Shown: in pieces, positions 15,800-23,036 of the stretch
How the letters are laid out: each line of letters opens with the position of its first letter
Position numbering within the stretch: position 1 is the first letter of the stretch
NCBI GenBank assembly: GCA_036308645.1
Contig: JAXJVH010000005.1
Coordinates: 1 to 64,000 of the forward strand
Direction: 5' to 3'
DNA length: 64,000 bases
Source: RUG11462 sp036308645
GTDB lineage: Bacteria > Bacillota > Clostridia > Oscillospirales > Acutalibacteraceae
Notes under the pieces: model-generated
What the model was told of the DNA's origin: nothing
Seen by the model: the letters and a program-made list of their open reading frames with translations, nothing else
The model's database searches: none
Translations under genes and position numbers: made by a program

Positions 15800-16546
15800 T
15801 TGAAAACAGTCGGCAAAATTATTTATGCTTTATGGTCGGCAATAATTATAATCACTCTATTATTTTACTGTTTTTCCTGCTATATGGGATATAAAGTTAA
15901 AGAAATAGCGGTATCTTCAATTGAATCGCAGGGCGAAGATTTTGCAAAGTATGATAATATAATCAGCGAGAACGATTATATTAAACTTTGGCACGAAACG
16001 CCGGATAACGCTTCTTATGACAGAATAGAAATGAACGAGCGTTCCATGACTCAAAGTTATACTGTTTCAAATCCTTATATTTTAGCCTTTAAAGATAAAA
16101 ACAGTTTTTTCTCGCTTAACAAAATCGGATATATTTACAATATTAAAATAAAAGATTCTCAAGGAAACGAAGTAGAATCAGTAGCGTCGGAAAACTCGTC
16201 GGTAATACTTGATATTGATTATGACGGCGCCGATTTTAAAATTGAAAGAGTTTTTTACGACAACGATTTTAATGAGTATAACGTGAACGCTTTTAACGGT
16301 CTTGCACTTTTAATTGTTTTACTTATCAACTCGGTTGCAAGAAATATAAGATATTTTGACTTTTGCGTTAAACACAAGAAAAAAAGAAAACTGCTATTAC
16401 TGATTCAACCTTACTTTTTTGTTGTTTTGATTGCGACAGCAATGGTATTTGACGCTTTGCCTTATGCGCTTATATTAGGAATGGCAGAAGAATTTATTTT
16501 TATCTTTATTAGCAAAACTCTAAAAGCAAAGAATAAAAAAGCATAA
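15800..16546 (+). CDS. membrane protein of unknown function
   Basis: A 248-residue protein with one N-terminal membrane helix (about residues 8-30, ending FSCYMGYKV), an extracellular-type domain of about 130 residues rich in Asp, Asn and Ser, and three C-terminal hydrophobic helices. I do not recognise the family. A TTG start at 15800 is inferred because the frame opens 15 nt after the GH25 stop, with AAAGGTTGTGGGA upstream. It is probably co-transcribed with the lysozyme gene, and a terminator follows. It may relate to envelope work, but only by proximity. Confidence 0.7.
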   Translation: MKTVGKIIYALWSAIIIITLLFYCFSCYMGYKVKEIAVSSIESQGEDFAKYDNIISENDYIKLWHETPDNASYDRIEMNERSMTQSYTVSNPYILAFKDKNSFFSLNKIGYIYNIKIKDSQGNEVESVASENSSVILDIDYDGADFKIERVFYDNDFNEYNVNAFNGLALLIVLLINSVARNIRYFDFCVKHKKKRKLLLLIQPYFFVVLIATAMVFDALPYALILGMAEEFIFIFISKTLKAKNKKA

Positions 16547-16552
16547 AAGCAT

Positions 16553-16604
16553 AAAACGGCTGTATTTCAATTCTTTTTCTGAACTGAAATACAACCGTCT
16601 TTTT
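16553..16604. terminator. terminator between convergent genes
   Basis: The acggctgtatttca / tgaaatacaaccgt inverted repeat with a T-tract on the plus strand. It can also serve bioY from the other side. Confidence 0.75.
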
Positions 16605-16646
16605 ATATTCTTTTTCAATTTGTATCTATAAAACCGTTATCTAAAA

Positions 16647-17204
16647 CTATTTACAAAGCGGTTTTAATCTCGGTGCAATAATTATCGCAAGCACCGCTTT
16701 TAAAAGGTCAAACGGAACAAACGGGAAAACGCAAGCGCAAAGCGAAGACCAAACTCCCATAGGTTTGCCGGCAACATTCATAACTATCATAAAATGAACA
16801 GTACCGACTAAATAACATACAAGAATTGCCGCAATGCAACCAAGCATTGTAAACATACCGCTTGAAAGCGTTTTATTAAGACATTTTGAAGCCACTCCTA
16901 TAATCGGCACCATTAAGAGATAAGAATAAATATATCCGCCTGTAGGTCCTGCCAACACGCCGAAACCGCCTTGCATTCCCGAAAAAACAGGCAAACCTAT
17001 CATTCCTAAAACAATAAACAGCGCTACCGAGATAATACCTCTTTTTTCTCCCAAAATCATAGCCGTAACCATAATTCCGAAAGTGCCGAGAGTAACCGGA
17101 ACAATACCCGTAGGAACTGTAATAATACTGCAAACACAACAAACTGCCGCAAACAGCGCAACAAGCACCATATCTTTTGTGTTGAATTTATTTGATTTAC
17201 TCAT
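16647..17204 (-). CDS. bioY: biotin ECF transporter S component BioY
   Basis: The substrate-binding membrane component of the energy-coupling-factor biotin transporter, 185 residues with six helices. Typical features are VPVTLGTFGIMVTAMILGEK (about 35-54), the GPTGGYIYSYLLMVP motif near residue 86 and the C-terminal FPFVPFDLLKAVLA. It relies on the shared EcfAA'T module, which is not in this window. Its start overlaps the birA stop, so uptake and ligation genes form one operon under BirA control. Confidence 0.93.
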   Translation of the reverse strand: MSKSNKFNTKDMVLVALFAAVCCVCSIITVPTGIVPVTLGTFGIMVTAMILGEKRGIISVALFIVLGMIGLPVFSGMQGGFGVLAGPTGGYIYSYLLMVPIIGVASKCLNKTLSSGMFTMLGCIAAILVCYLVGTVHFMIVMNVAGKPMGVWSSLCACVFPFVPFDLLKAVLAIIIAPRLKPLCK

Positions 17205-18175
17205 AATCTTATACTAACCTCTCCCGATGAAAGCGTTTTTACTTCACCGTTTTCATATTTTACAACTAACCCCGCTTTTTCATCAATGTCAAGCACGGTT
17301 GCTTTTGTTTTCGTTTCATTTTTCAAAACAAATATTTCTTTTCCCAAAACGCAGGATTTTTGCTTATATCTCTGCATAAAATCACTGCTTTCAATATTGT
17401 TATATATATTAAAAAAGTTATTGATAACAGCCGCCGCTAATTTCTGTTTTAAATCTTTATCGCAAGGCTCTTTATCAAAAACCGCACCTGCAATATCCCG
17501 AATGTCAGACGGAAATCCGTCGACAGGATGATAAATATTAACGCCTATTCCGAGTACGGCATAATAAAGACCGCCTGTTTCAAAATCAACCGAGGCTTCG
17601 GTCAGTATTCCGCATACTTTCTTTTTGCCTATAAAAATATCGTTTACCCATTTAATTCCCGTTTTTTTTCCCGAAACTTCTTCAATGGCATCGCTTACCG
17701 CAACCGCGGCGGCGGTGGTGATAAACAAGGATTTTTCGGCAGAAAAGTCAGGACGCAGCAAAATACTTAAATAAAGACCGCTTTTAGGTGAAAAAAAGTT
17801 TCGTCCGAGTCTGCCTTTACCGGAACTTTGACACTCCGCAATAACAACGGTGTTTTCTTTTTCTCCGTTTTCAGCAAGTTTTTTTAAATAATTATTAGTA
17901 GAATCAACACTTTCAAGCACAATAACTTTGCAATCATTGTTAAGCCGCTTTTCTACCGAAATCGAGGAAAACACTCCGCCGTCATCCACCAAAGAATACC
18001 CTTTATTAGTGACTGCGTCTATTGTATATCCCTCATCTCTAAGCGATTTTATGGCTTTCCAAACGGCATTTCTGCTGCAAAAAAGTTGCTCCGCTATCGT
18101 CTCGCCGGAAACGCTTTTTCCCTTATTATCAATAAGAATTTTAAGAACCTGTTCTTTAATTGTCATTTTGGTCAC
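17201..18175 (-). CDS. birA: bifunctional biotin-protein ligase / biotin operon repressor
   Basis: Attaches biotin to carrier proteins through biotinyl-AMP and represses biotin genes when biotin is plentiful. The 324-residue protein has an N-terminal winged helix (about 8-60, SGETIAEQLFCSRNAVWKAI), the ligase domain with SSGKGRLGRNFFSPKSGLYL (about 118-137) and KWVNDIFIGKKKVCGILTE, and a C-terminal SH3-like domain. The HTH makes it a group II, DNA-binding BirA, and a matching operator overlaps its own promoter, so it likely autoregulates. bioY overlaps its end. Confidence 0.96.
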   Translation of the reverse strand: MTKMTIKEQVLKILIDNKGKSVSGETIAEQLFCSRNAVWKAIKSLRDEGYTIDAVTNKGYSLVDDGGVFSSISVEKRLNNDCKVIVLESVDSTNNYLKKLAENGEKENTVVIAECQSSGKGRLGRNFFSPKSGLYLSILLRPDFSAEKSLFITTAAAVAVSDAIEEVSGKKTGIKWVNDIFIGKKKVCGILTEASVDFETGGLYYAVLGIGVNIYHPVDGFPSDIRDIAGAVFDKEPCDKDLKQKLAAAVINNFFNIYNNIESSDFMQRYKQKSCVLGKEIFVLKNETKTKATVLDIDEKAGLVVKYENGEVKTLSSGEVSIRL

Positions 18176-18182
18176 CTACAAT

Positions 18183-18211
18183 AATATAACGCATACTTTC
18201 ATAATTGTCAA
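18183..18211 (-). promoter_or_regulatory. promoter of birA-bioY
   Basis: On the minus strand TTGACA (18206-18211), a 17-nt spacer and TATATT (18183-18188). The -35 box lies inside the left BirA half-site. Confidence 0.75.
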
Positions 18212-18236
18212 CCCAAATTTAAAATCAGGTGACAAT
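18204..18236. promoter_or_regulatory. BirA operator
   Basis: The inverted repeat attgtcaacc - 14 nt - ggtgacaat matches the spaced TTGT(T/C)AAC...GTTAACAA type of BirA box. It sits directly upstream of birA-bioY over the -35 element. Confidence 0.8.
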
Positions 18237-18241
18237 TATGC

Positions 18242-18270
18242 TTGACAAACGTCGAAAATGGGTATATAAT
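18242..18270 (+). promoter_or_regulatory. promoter of the thiT transcript
   Basis: Consensus TTGACA (18242-18247), a 17-nt spacer and TATAAT (18265-18270), directly ahead of the TPP riboswitch and about 6 nt from the BirA operator on the divergent side. Confidence 0.88.
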
Positions 18271-18287
18271 AGCGACTAGACAAATGA

Positions 18288-18378
18288 AAAGGGGTGCTGA
18301 GGCTACTCGGCTGAGATTAAGCAATACCGTTGCTTTGACCCTATAACCTGATACGGATAATACCGGCGTAGGAATTTC
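18288..18378 (+). ncRNA. TPP riboswitch (THI element)
   Basis: Contains the conserved aptamer blocks ggggtgctgaggc...ggctgaga and accctataacctgatac-ggataataccggcgtagg, which bind thiamine pyrophosphate. It precedes thiT and a terminator, so high TPP should stop thiT expression. Confidence 0.95.
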
Positions 18379-18396
18379 TAAATATCAAGGGATTTT

Positions 18397-18430
18397 AGCG
18401 TGTTTCGGTATATCGAAGCGCGTTTTTTAT
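18397..18430 (+). terminator. riboswitch-controlled terminator before thiT
   Basis: A stem with several G-U pairs (gcgtgtttcggtat pairs with atatcgaagcgcg), followed by six T, between the TPP aptamer and the thiT ribosome-binding site. This is the expression platform of the riboswitch. Confidence 0.8.
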
Positions 18431-18465
18431 TTGTCGGAAAATTTATTTTTAGGAGGACATTAAGA

Positions 18466-19038
18466 ATGTCAAAAAATCAAAATTTAACTAAAAGACTGGT
18501 AATTTCAGCAGTATTCATTGCAGTATCTATTGTACTCAATGAATTAACTCCAATCAAATTCCCATTCGGCGGTTCGGTAACGGTATTCAGTATGGTACCG
18601 CTTGCACTTCTCGGCTGGACATACGGAATTAAATGGGGACTTGTATGCGGCGCAGTAATGGGTACGCTCGATATGCTTATCGGCGGCTTAGGCAACTTCG
18701 CATGGGTTTCGGGAATTGTTGCTTACATTATTCTCATCTTTGCCGATTACTTCGTTGCTTTCGGTGTAATGGGACTTTCAGGTATGTTCAAAAACAAAAT
18801 CAAAAACCAAACCGTTGCTTTCGGTCTCGGTGCAGGAATTGCTTGTGTTTTAAGATTTATTTGCCACTTCATTTCAGGTGTAACCATCTGGGCAGATTAC
18901 ACTGACGGTTGGGTAGGCGCATGGATTTATTCGCTTACATACAACGGCGGATATATGCTCCCTGAACTTATTATCACAGTTGTAGGTTGCTGTGCTGTAA
19001 TCAACATTAAACCTATTATGAAAGCACTTGAAAAATAA
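18466..19038 (+). CDS. thiT: thiamine ECF transporter S component ThiT
   Basis: The thiamine-binding membrane component of the ECF importer, 190 residues with six helices. Recognisable are ELTPIKFPFGGSVTVFSMVP (about 25-44), GTLDMLIGG and the thiamine-binding HFISGVTIWADYTDGW segment near residues 137-152. An upstream in-frame extension to 18400 exists, but it would run through the riboswitch terminator. AGGAGG (18451-18456) fixes the ATG at 18466. The TPP riboswitch supports the substrate assignment. It shares the ECF energising module, not present here, with BioY. Confidence 0.95.
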   Translation: MSKNQNLTKRLVISAVFIAVSIVLNELTPIKFPFGGSVTVFSMVPLALLGWTYGIKWGLVCGAVMGTLDMLIGGLGNFAWVSGIVAYIILIFADYFVAFGVMGLSGMFKNKIKNQTVAFGLGAGIACVLRFICHFISGVTIWADYTDGWVGAWIYSLTYNGGYMLPELIITVVGCCAVINIKPIMKALEK

Positions 19039-19050
19039 AAATTTTTCATT

Positions 19051-19084
19051 AAAAATCCGTACAGTTTTCTCTGTACGGATTTTT
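19051..19084 (+). terminator. terminator of thiT
   Basis: The perfect 14-bp stem aaaaatccgtacag / ctgtacggattttt with loop ttttct. Confidence 0.9.
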
Positions 19085-19094
19085 TGCAAAAGTT

Positions 19095-19124
19095 AAGCGA
19101 CAGGTATCCGCCTGTCGCTTTTTA
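19095..19124 (+). terminator. second hairpin with T-tract after thiT
   Basis: The aagcgacagg / cctgtcgctt stem followed by tttt, 11 nt after the thiT terminator. It is a backup terminator, or it serves a short transcript. Confidence 0.65.
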
Positions 19125-19128
19125 ATTT

Positions 19129-19215
19129 GGTTCTATTCCTAATGTTGGGGTTTCAACACTTATCGCCTCCCTCTGACGAGGGAGCCAATCTACCCCCAAC
19201 TTTTGCAAAAGAACC
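19129..19215. repeat. dispersed palindromic repeat, copy A (87 bp)
   Basis: Begins ggttctattcctaatgttgg and ends ccccaacttttgcaaaagaacc when read with its imperfect terminal inverted repeats. The centre is the hairpin ctccctctgacgagggag. Further copies lie at 31755-31839 and 39159-39358. All three are in gaps between genes, which fits a MITE-like element. Confidence 0.8.
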
Positions 19216-19245
19216 GGTATTTTTATACGCCGAATAAAACCGCAT

Positions 19246-19280
19246 AAAAACAGGATTTTCCCAAGGAAAACCCTGTTTTT
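19246..19280 (-). terminator. terminator of the FAD oxidoreductase gene
   Basis: The aaaaacagg-a-ttttcc / ggaaaa-c-cctgttttt stem, directly after the minus-strand stop at 19288. Confidence 0.85.
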
Positions 19281-19287
19281 TCATAAA

Positions 19288-20493
19288 TTATAAATCTTTT
19301 TCGTGTAATATTACGCCGTCTTGTTTTAATTGTTTTTGCAATTTTTTTACGGACAACGCTTTAAAATTATTGGTCATAGCAGCCGCTGTTCCCGCCGCCT
19401 GACCCGAAACCGCACAAACGGGAATAACCCTTGTAATATCCCACATAGCCTCGGTAACGGAAATACATCTGCCCGCAGTAATAAGATTTTTTATGTTTTT
19501 GCCGTAAAGACAGGAAAACGGCAGTTCGTAAACAGGGCCTTTTTTGCGCCAATCCGAAAACATCCCGACGCTGTCGGAAAATTCCTTGTGCATCTCGGTG
19601 TCGTCAATAGAATAGTCCGAAACAATTTTTCTTGTCATTCTTATCTGCGGAATAGTCGCCATAAGTCCTAAATTGTGGCTTTTATTTATACCGCCGTCTT
19701 TCAAAAAATCATCAAGCGAGAATGAATGAGAAGCGCACATCATATCCGAAAGTTCTTTACCATCAAGCCCCGAAAAACGCTTTAAATTCTTCTCAAGTTT
19801 TTTCTGCTCCTCGGTTTTAAATTTTTCGGGAATATCCGACCAACCGAGCATTTTTAATTTATATTCATCATTTTTATGATAATAATACCAGCCTGCAAGC
19901 ACATTGCCCTGTTTAAATGTATCGGTTTCCTCGCCTGATAATTTGCAAATATCGGCGTCGCCGCTTGAGTCGATAACGTTGCCGCATTTAACGGCGCTTC
20001 TGCCCGATTTATTCTCAATAAAAAGCGAAGAAATTTTATTGCGTGTTACAACCGTATCGCAAACCGATGAGCCGTAAAGAATCTCTACTCCCTCGTCAAG
20101 AAGCAGTTTTTCCATCAAAATTGCAAACATATTAGCATTGTACTGCACTTCATATCTTTTATCTTTTTTCTCATCGGGAGTTCCGTTTTCAAGCCAACAT
20201 TTCGGATATCTGTCTTCATAGCCGTGCTTGACGGACAGTTTTAAAAGTTCTTCTGCTATACCGAATGAAACCTGTTTGCCCTCACCGTCGCACAACGGAA
20301 GATAAATTGTGATAATTCCGAGAGTTGCCAAACCGCCCAACATAAACTGCTTTTCAATTAATAGCACCTTTTGTGCACCCGTTCTTTTTGCCGCAAGCGC
20401 CGCGGAAACTCCCGCAACACCGCCGCCGACTACTACAACGTCATATTCGCCGTAAACAGGTATGTCTTTTGCCTTTTCTCTGATATATTCCAT
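19288..20493 (-). CDS. FAD-dependent oxidoreductase (FAD_oxidored family)
   Basis: A 401-residue flavoprotein. The N-terminal Rossmann motif VVVVGGGVAGVSAALAAKR (about 18-36) is followed by the GGLATLGIIT segment and a C-terminal FAD-binding block (LITAGRCISVTEAMWDITRV, then VSGQAAGTAAAM). This is the pattern of the FAD_oxidored (PF12831) group, whose members include enzymes of unknown substrate in gut Firmicutes. There is no signal peptide, so it should act in the cytosol. It lies 14 nt downstream of the phosphohexomutase gene in the same direction and is probably co-transcribed. The reaction cannot be named. Confidence 0.8.
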   Translation of the reverse strand: MEYIREKAKDIPVYGEYDVVVVGGGVAGVSAALAAKRTGAQKVLLIEKQFMLGGLATLGIITIYLPLCDGEGKQVSFGIAEELLKLSVKHGYEDRYPKCWLENGTPDEKKDKRYEVQYNANMFAILMEKLLLDEGVEILYGSSVCDTVVTRNKISSLFIENKSGRSAVKCGNVIDSSGDADICKLSGEETDTFKQGNVLAGWYYYHKNDEYKLKMLGWSDIPEKFKTEEQKKLEKNLKRFSGLDGKELSDMMCASHSFSLDDFLKDGGINKSHNLGLMATIPQIRMTRKIVSDYSIDDTEMHKEFSDSVGMFSDWRKKGPVYELPFSCLYGKNIKNLITAGRCISVTEAMWDITRVIPVCAVSGQAAGTAAAMTNNFKALSVKKLQKQLKQDGVILHEKDL

Positions 20494-20507
20494 GTTAAAC
20501 TCCTGTT

Positions 20508-21998
20508 TTATTTTAAATATTCTTCAATAGAATTAAGGTCAAGTTCCGAATAATTTTTCAAAAATTCATAAACGACTTCCGCTATTTGCTTACAGCCGCC
20601 CTCGTCATCGGATTCAATATTAAGCGGCATAATAGGGTCATGAACAGACAGACGAAGCAAAAACCAGCCGTTGTTAACCGAAATTCTGATGCCCTCGTGA
20701 TTATCGGGAGCAATATTTAACCCTTTTTCTTCGCCGTACTTAAATAAATCGGCAATGACCTTTTCACCATAAGCGCGAAAATCATCGGTTTTAATTTTAA
20801 AACGAAGTTCAACCAAATCTTTTGGCTCTTTAAGCGCTGAAATAAGACCGTCAATCGTCTTATTCTCTTTTTTAAGTTGCGCTGTTTTTATAATGATTTT
20901 TGTAATCAAATAAGCGCCGTCGTCAAGAAAATAATTTTCTTTAAAAGCGGCATGACCTGATGTTTCAATGGCAAGCGGAGCGCAAACGCCATCTTTTTCA
21001 AGGCGAACGGCCTCGTCAATAACGTTTTTATATCCTCTTTTAAATCTATGGTGCTTACCGCCCAAATCTTCTTCAATAAAAGTTTTAAGACCGCTTGAAG
21101 TAACCGAATCGGTAACCACCGTACCGCCTTTACAATTTTCAAGAGCAATAGCGGCGGCGAGCGCTACAATACGGTTGCGGTTTATCTCTTTGCCGTCGCT
21201 TGAAACGCAGGACGCTCTGTCAACATCGGTATCGAAAATTACGCCGAGGTCGGCATGATTTTTAACCGTTGCGTCTGAAATTGCTTTCATTGCAACTTCA
21301 TTTTCGGGGTTTGGAATATGATTAGGGAACATACCGTCGGGCTCTAAAAACTGACTGCCTGTAATATCTGCCCCAAGCGGCTCTAACACCTGATATGCGT
21401 AAAATCCGCCTGCGCCGTTGCCTGCGTCAACAATAATTTTTAACCCTTTCAACGGCTTTTCATCGCCTGTTTCACGAATAATTATATCTCTTAAAATTTT
21501 TGAATATTCCGACATAAAGTCAATTTTTTGGGCTGTGCCTTTAACATTCGGAACGGTTTTACCCTGTTCGGCATTTTCGAGCATTGCGGTAATATCACTA
21601 CCCGAAACACCGCCCTCACGAGTGAAAAATTTAAGTCCGTTTCTGTTAAAAGGATGATGTGAAGCGGTAATTTGAATTGCGGCGTCACAGCCCTTTACAA
21701 CCGTAGTCATAAACATTGACGGAGTAGACGCCAATGAACAGTCAAGCACCTTTACACCGCTTGATACAAGAACAGAAATAACGGCATTTTTAATGCGTTC
21801 TGCCGAAATTCTCGAATCGTGACCTACCGAAACGGTAATTTCATCGGCGCTTTTGCCTGTCTTTTCACAGAACCATACCAAAAAGCCGTAAGTCATAGCC
21901 ATGATTGCGTCGTCTGTTAAATTAATATGTTCGTCTTTTACGCCCTCGGCGGCAATTCCTCTGATATCGGTACCGCTTTTAAACTGTTTATAATTCAT
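20508..21998 (-). CDS. phosphoglucomutase/phosphomannomutase (alpha-D-phosphohexomutase)
   Basis: Interconverts hexose 1- and 6-phosphates. The 496-residue protein carries the phosphoserine loop TASHHPFNRNG (about 113-123), the metal-binding DTDVDRAS (about 257-264), the sugar-specificity region near ETSGHAAFKEN and the C-terminal phosphate-binding GIRISVNNGWFLLR. RBS GGAG lies 11 nt before the ATG at 21998; an in-frame GTG 9 nt upstream is too close to it. The substrate (glucose, mannose or GlcN) cannot be decided from the sequence. Confidence 0.9.
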   Translation of the reverse strand: MNYKQFKSGTDIRGIAAEGVKDEHINLTDDAIMAMTYGFLVWFCEKTGKSADEITVSVGHDSRISAERIKNAVISVLVSSGVKVLDCSLASTPSMFMTTVVKGCDAAIQITASHHPFNRNGLKFFTREGGVSGSDITAMLENAEQGKTVPNVKGTAQKIDFMSEYSKILRDIIIRETGDEKPLKGLKIIVDAGNGAGGFYAYQVLEPLGADITGSQFLEPDGMFPNHIPNPENEVAMKAISDATVKNHADLGVIFDTDVDRASCVSSDGKEINRNRIVALAAAIALENCKGGTVVTDSVTSSGLKTFIEEDLGGKHHRFKRGYKNVIDEAVRLEKDGVCAPLAIETSGHAAFKENYFLDDGAYLITKIIIKTAQLKKENKTIDGLISALKEPKDLVELRFKIKTDDFRAYGEKVIADLFKYGEEKGLNIAPDNHEGIRISVNNGWFLLRLSVHDPIMPLNIESDDEGGCKQIAEVVYEFLKNYSELDLNSIEEYLK

Positions 21999-22150
21999 AT
22001 TTTTCACTTCTCCTTTTTACTTTTAAACAGTATATCATAATTTTTTCCATAAATAAAGAGAAAATCTGGAATTTTACTAAATTTTACTCAAAATATTTTA
22101 TTTTTGATTTTTATTCGGTATTTAATCAAGCCTTTTTTCATAAATTTACG

Positions 22151-22195
22151 CAAAAAGACTGCTATCCTACCGTTTAAAGAAGGATTGCAGTCTTA
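22151..22195 (-). terminator. terminator of the proS-Thr-rich protein operon
   Basis: The aagactgctatcct / aggattgcagtctt stem with one mismatch and a T-tract on the minus strand, downstream of the stop at 22237. The rest of 22008-22236 is AT-rich with no gene. Confidence 0.8.
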
Positions 22196-22236
22196 TTATT
22201 TACGATTGATATTTTAAAAATCTGTTTTGCTTGGTC

Positions 22237-23025
22237 TTAAATATACAAATCATCGTCGTCGCTTTTTTTGTCGCTGAACAAATTATCTTCTTCCACACGC
22301 TTTTTCTCGCCGAAATAATCATCATCTGCTTTAGGCTTTTTACTGAACGAAGATAAATCAACAACTGCTGTTTTATCAAGATTTTCTCTGTCGTCTGCTT
22401 TTTTAGCAGGCGGAGTAAATCTTGCAGAAGTATCAAGCTGCGGTTTCTTTTTTGCGCCGCCTCTTGAACTTACAGAATTTTTAGGCGAATTTTTGCCGTA
22501 TTTCTTTCTGTATCTTACATTAACCGCAATAAGCGCCGCAATACAGCCAATCATTACAACAAGCGATAACCATTTCAATGGGCGGTATTTACTGCCGTAG
22601 TTAGTAATGTTTTTAGCGGCGGTGGTAGGTTCGGTCGGCTTTTCGGTTGTATTGATTTCTTTAGTTTCCTTTGTACCTGCCTGTACTGTAGTTTCAACAT
22701 TGTCAACAGCCCTTGCGGTTGTGGTGGTAGTTGTGGTAGTACTTGTATAAACAGGGTCGGCCGCCGTTGCCGCCTTTGTCTTTTTTGTAGTAGTCGCACT
22801 TTTTGAAGTTGTGGTTTTTTTAGTAGTGGTAGTTGTAGTAGTAGTGGTGGTGGTAGTTGTTGTAACTTGAGGCTCGGTAACCGGCTCTGTTTCAGTAACT
22901 TGCGTTGTAGGATCGTCATACGTTACCGAAGGGTCGTCAACCGTTGCGGATACGCTGAAAAACGTAATGCAACTCACCATAAAAAGCAACACTAAAAGTG
23001 AAGATAAAACATTGGTTTTATTCAT
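22237..23025 (-). CDS. single-pass membrane protein with Thr-rich extracellular stalk
   Basis: A 262-residue protein of no recognised family. It has a signal peptide (about 1-26, ending SVSA), then a Thr-dominated region (about 40-145, including one run of 14 consecutive Thr and another of 8), a membrane helix (about 152-172, WLSLVVMIGCIAALIAVNV), and a cytoplasmic tail with basic then acidic patches ending DDDDLYI. The Thr runs are encoded by mixed ACT/ACA/ACC codons and may be prone to slippage. It sits 11 nt after proS and shares its transcript, an odd pairing. It resembles a surface stalk, possibly glycosylated. Function unknown. Confidence 0.75.
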   Translation of the reverse strand: MNKTNVLSSLLVLLFMVSCITFFSVSATVDDPSVTYDDPTTQVTETEPVTEPQVTTTTTTTTTTTTTTKKTTTSKSATTTKKTKAATAADPVYTSTTTTTTTTARAVDNVETTVQAGTKETKEINTTEKPTEPTTAAKNITNYGSKYRPLKWLSLVVMIGCIAALIAVNVRYRKKYGKNSPKNSVSSRGGAKKKPQLDTSARFTPPAKKADDRENLDKTAVVDLSSFSKKPKADDDYFGEKKRVEEDNLFSDKKSDDDDLYI

Positions 23026-23036
23026 AACTCTTTACC

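Noticed and set aside
18400..18465. 22-codon N-terminal extension of ThiT
   Set aside because: It would be encoded by the riboswitch terminator; AGGAGG at 18451-18456 sets the start at 18466.
22575..22919. Leu/Pro-rich minus-strand frame inside the Thr-rich protein gene
   Set aside because: It is the shifted reading of the ACN repeats in the Thr-rich gene.
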